Shown in pieces: positions 22,217 through 23,976 of a stretch of DNA of 23,976 nt. How positions within the stretch are numbered: position 1 is the stretch's first letter; each line of letters opens with the position of its first letter. The stretch is from assembly GCA_045595425.1 (NCBI GenBank), contig JAZOAL010000119.1, positions 1-23,976 on the forward strand, given 5' to 3'. The position numbers and the translations under genes are program-made. The DNA comes from SIG710 sp045595425. Its GTDB lineage: Bacteria; Bacillota; Clostridia; Oscillospirales; CAG-272. A model generated the notes under the pieces. It searched no databases. It was not told where the DNA came from and saw nothing but the letters and a program-made list of their open reading frames with translations.

Positions 22217-23091
22217 AACTCACCCAGATACTTAACAGCGGAAGGATAAGCCTCTCCTTTGAGGTGTTCCCGCCCAAAACGGATACGGCATTTGAAAGCG
22301 TAAAGCTCGCAACCGAGGAGATAGCCAAGCTGCATCCTTCATTCATGAGCGTTACATACGGTGCAGGCGGCGGAACGAGCAAATATACCCTAGATATTGC
22401 AAAGGATATAAAGGAGAATTACGGCGTGCCGACACTTGCTCACCTGACCTGCGTTTCCTCAACTCGTGAAACGGTGCACCGGAAGATCGAGGATATAAAA
22501 GCGGCAGGAGTCAGCAATGTTATGGCACTTCGCGGCGATCTTACTCCCGAGCTTGAGGGTAAGGACAGAAGCGGCTGGGCTTATCGCCATGCAGTTGATC
22601 TTGTTCGTGAGCTGAAGGAAAGCGGAGCGGACTTGTGCATCGGAGGCGCATGCTATCCCGAGATACATCCCGAGAGTGCTGACCAGAAAGAGGATATCAA
22701 ATATCTGAAAGAAAAGGTTGACGCAGGCTGTGAATTTCTGACAACTCAGATGTTTTTTGATAACAATCTGCTCTATAATTTCCTTTATAAGATCAGAGAA
22801 GCAGGCATAACTGTTCCGATAGTTGCGGGAATCATGCCTATAACAAACGCAAATCAGATCGAGAGAGCAATTAAGCTCTCGGGCTCATTTATGCCTCATC
22901 GCTTTGTGAGCCTTGTGGATAGATTCGGCTCCGATCCCGGTGCAATGAAGCAGGCGGGAATAGCCTATGCCACCGATCAGATCATTGATCTTTTCGCGAA
23001 TAATATCACAAATGTACATGTTTATTCAATGAACAAGCCCGATGTTGCCGAAAAGATAATGGCAAATCTTTCGGACATGATCGGAAAATGA
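22213..23091 (+). CDS. metF: 5,10-methylenetetrahydrofolate reductase
   Basis: Reduces 5,10-methylene-THF to 5-methyl-THF with a flavin cofactor, supplying methyl groups for methionine synthesis. The 292-residue (beta/alpha)8 barrel has the family landmarks: LSFEVFPPK with catalytic Glu17, SVTYGAGGG (46-54), LAHLTCVS (76-82), ALRGD (Asp109, equivalent to the flavin-contacting Asp120 of E. coli), GACYPEIHPES (145-155), TTQMFFD (177-183) and PIVAGIMPI (202-210). Its start overlaps the flavin reductase-like gene by 4 bases (ATGA), with AAGGAAG upstream, and its stop overlaps the next gene by 4 bases. Placement next to the MetH reactivation domain confirms a role in the methyl-folate branch. Confidence 0.97.
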   Translation: MKLTQILNSGRISLSFEVFPPKTDTAFESVKLATEEIAKLHPSFMSVTYGAGGGTSKYTLDIAKDIKENYGVPTLAHLTCVSSTRETVHRKIEDIKAAGVSNVMALRGDLTPELEGKDRSGWAYRHAVDLVRELKESGADLCIGGACYPEIHPESADQKEDIKYLKEKVDAGCEFLTTQMFFDNNLLYNFLYKIREAGITVPIVAGIMPITNANQIERAIKLSGSFMPHRFVSLVDRFGSDPGAMKQAGIAYATDQIIDLFANNITNVHVYSMNKPDVAEKIMANLSDMIGK

Positions 23092-23684
23092 CAGAGGGTG
23101 ATTTTATAAGGGTGGAGACCTTCCCTGAGCCTGAGATATCCCGCAGAGAGATAATCAGGTATGCGGGCGGCGGAGAGGACAGCGGAGAGCTGTCGGCTCT
23201 CATAGATTCATGCCTTTCCGAAGCTCTGCCTGTTCTTTCATATAAGGTCTGCTATCGGGGCTTTTCCTTTGCGGAAACAGATCAGTGGCTTGATTTCGGC
23301 TTTTCGAAGATAAAAAGTGATTCACTTGCAAAGAATCTGAGGGGATGCGATAGAATTTTGCTCTTTGCCGCAACGGTGGGCATCGGGATCGACCGATTGA
23401 TAAAGAAATACGGCAGGATCTCACCTGCAAGGGCGCTCATAATGCACTCTATCGGAGCGGAGAGGATAGAGGCTCTTTGCGATGCCTTTTGCTCAGAGCT
23501 CCAAGACAAAGGATTTGCGCCGCGTCCGCGCTTCAGCCCCGGATATGGTGATCTCTCCATTGAATTTCAAAAGGATATCTTCGCTGCCCTCGATTGCCAT
23601 AGAAAGATCGGACTGACTCTCTCATCCTCATTGCTTATCTCGCCCACAAAATCTGTTACCGCAATCGTTGGGATCGGGAAATAA
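23088..23684 (+). CDS. Free-standing MetH reactivation (AdoMet-binding) domain protein
   Basis: A 198-residue protein corresponding to the C-terminal activation domain of cobalamin-dependent methionine synthase. In intact MetH this domain binds S-adenosylmethionine and helps remethylate oxidised cob(II)alamin. The signature RPRFSPGYGD (146-155) carries the Arg and Gly-Tyr of the AdoMet site. It is followed by the expected helix (FQKDIFAALDC) and IGLTLSSSLLISPTKSVTAIVG. The N-terminal 60 residues form the usual extra module. The ATG overlaps the metF stop by 4 bases. In many clostridia MetH is split, with this module separate from the homocysteine/folate/cobalamin part. No metH core gene follows within the remaining 292 bases, so the catalytic partner must lie elsewhere. 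Confidence 0.93.
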   Translation: MTEGDFIRVETFPEPEISRREIIRYAGGGEDSGELSALIDSCLSEALPVLSYKVCYRGFSFAETDQWLDFGFSKIKSDSLAKNLRGCDRILLFAATVGIGIDRLIKKYGRISPARALIMHSIGAERIEALCDAFCSELQDKGFAPRPRFSPGYGDLSIEFQKDIFAALDCHRKIGLTLSSSLLISPTKSVTAIVGIGK

Positions 23685-23694
23685 ATTGAATGAT

Positions 23695-23976
23695 AAACAA
23701 TAATTTATCGGGCTGTTTGTAGAGTGACGAATTAACAAATTTAGATGTACGAACGTAAGCCTTCCCTATCAGGGAAGGTGGCGCGGAGCGACGGATGAGT
23801 AGAATCCAATTACCACTGATATTAAATGATATCGAGGACAATAATTTAGTTACAGTAAGTAACATTTTTCGTTGATTTATAAAGGTTTATAAACAAAAAG
23901 TTAGTTTATGCTTAAACACCTTTGTCGATATTGCTCAGATATCGTAATCATAGACGGGGCTTCTACTCATCCGTCG
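23695..23976. repeat. Dispersed-repeat region at right edge
   Basis: No gene is seen after 23684. AAACAATAATTTATCGG (23695-23711) and ACGAACGTAAG (23749-23759) are a diverged copy of the repeat at 10219 and 10468. A hairpin CCTTCCCT-ATC-AGGGAAGG (23760-23778) follows. CGACGGATGAGTAGAA (23789-23804) is exactly inverted at 23961-23976 as TTCTACTCATCCGTCG, so an inverted-repeat element of at least 188 bases reaches the window end and probably continues beyond it. CAATAATTTAG at 23841-23851 is a further short copy of the AAACAATAATTT motif. No clear terminator for the metF operon was found. Confidence 0.75.

Noticed and set aside
23692..23709. GATAAA/TTTATC hairpin as terminator of the metF operon
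   Set aside because: Only 6 AT-rich base pairs and no T-run; it is part of the dispersed AAACAATAATTT repeat.

Overview
The window looks like chromosomal DNA from a gut-type clostridial Firmicute, probably the Ruminococcaceae/Oscillospiraceae group. This is inferred from GGAGG-type ribosome sites, TTG and GTG starts, sigma-A promoters with extended -10 elements, many lipobox lipoproteins, zinc-ribbon membrane proteins, a lamin-tail/CotH lipoprotein, a BspA-type leucine-rich-repeat protein, and intergenic regions full of dispersed palindromic repeats. No rRNA, tRNA, CRISPR array, phage gene or transposase was seen.

Layout. Positions 1-361 hold dispersed repeats and hairpins. Positions 362-4922 are a complete CUT1-type carbohydrate ABC importer operon: ATPase, two permeases, and a solute-binding lipoprotein with an unexpected C-terminal membrane helix. 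Positions 4933-5878 are a separate transcription unit for a lipoprotein with two OB-like domains. Positions 6024-9724 are a three-gene operon in which every protein carries a zinc ribbon. Two of these proteins are single-pass membrane proteins with large predicted extracytoplasmic domains, and the third is a soluble coiled-coil protein. Positions 9725-10767 are a repeat island with two inverted-repeat elements and a 238-bp GC-cored hairpin element lying between a candidate promoter and a lamin-tail/CotH kinase-like lipoprotein gene (10770-13289). Positions 13365-15252 encode an ABC-2 exporter pair whose promoter carries a repeated TGATATCA operator-like site. Positions 15274-16525 encode a short leucine-rich-repeat surface protein with a Thr/Pro minisatellite.

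On the minus strand, 16548-18667 holds malic enzyme downstream of a broken Ldh2-family malate/lactate dehydrogenase, with three frameshifts and an apparent internal deletion of about 100 codons. On the plus strand, 18966-23684 is a tightly packed six-gene operon: HAD phosphatase, PHP-domain phosphoesterase, peptidase T, flavin reductase-like protein, MetF, and a free-standing MetH reactivation domain. The last two belong to methyl-folate/methionine synthesis and imply a split cobalamin-dependent methionine synthase whose catalytic part lies outside the window. Positions 23695-23976 return to dispersed repeats related to those at the start and in the middle.

Nothing here can be called a proven new system. 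The best candidates for a second look are the zinc-ribbon trio, the structured element in the CotH leader, the two-ended binding protein of the importer, and the repeat families that recur across the window.
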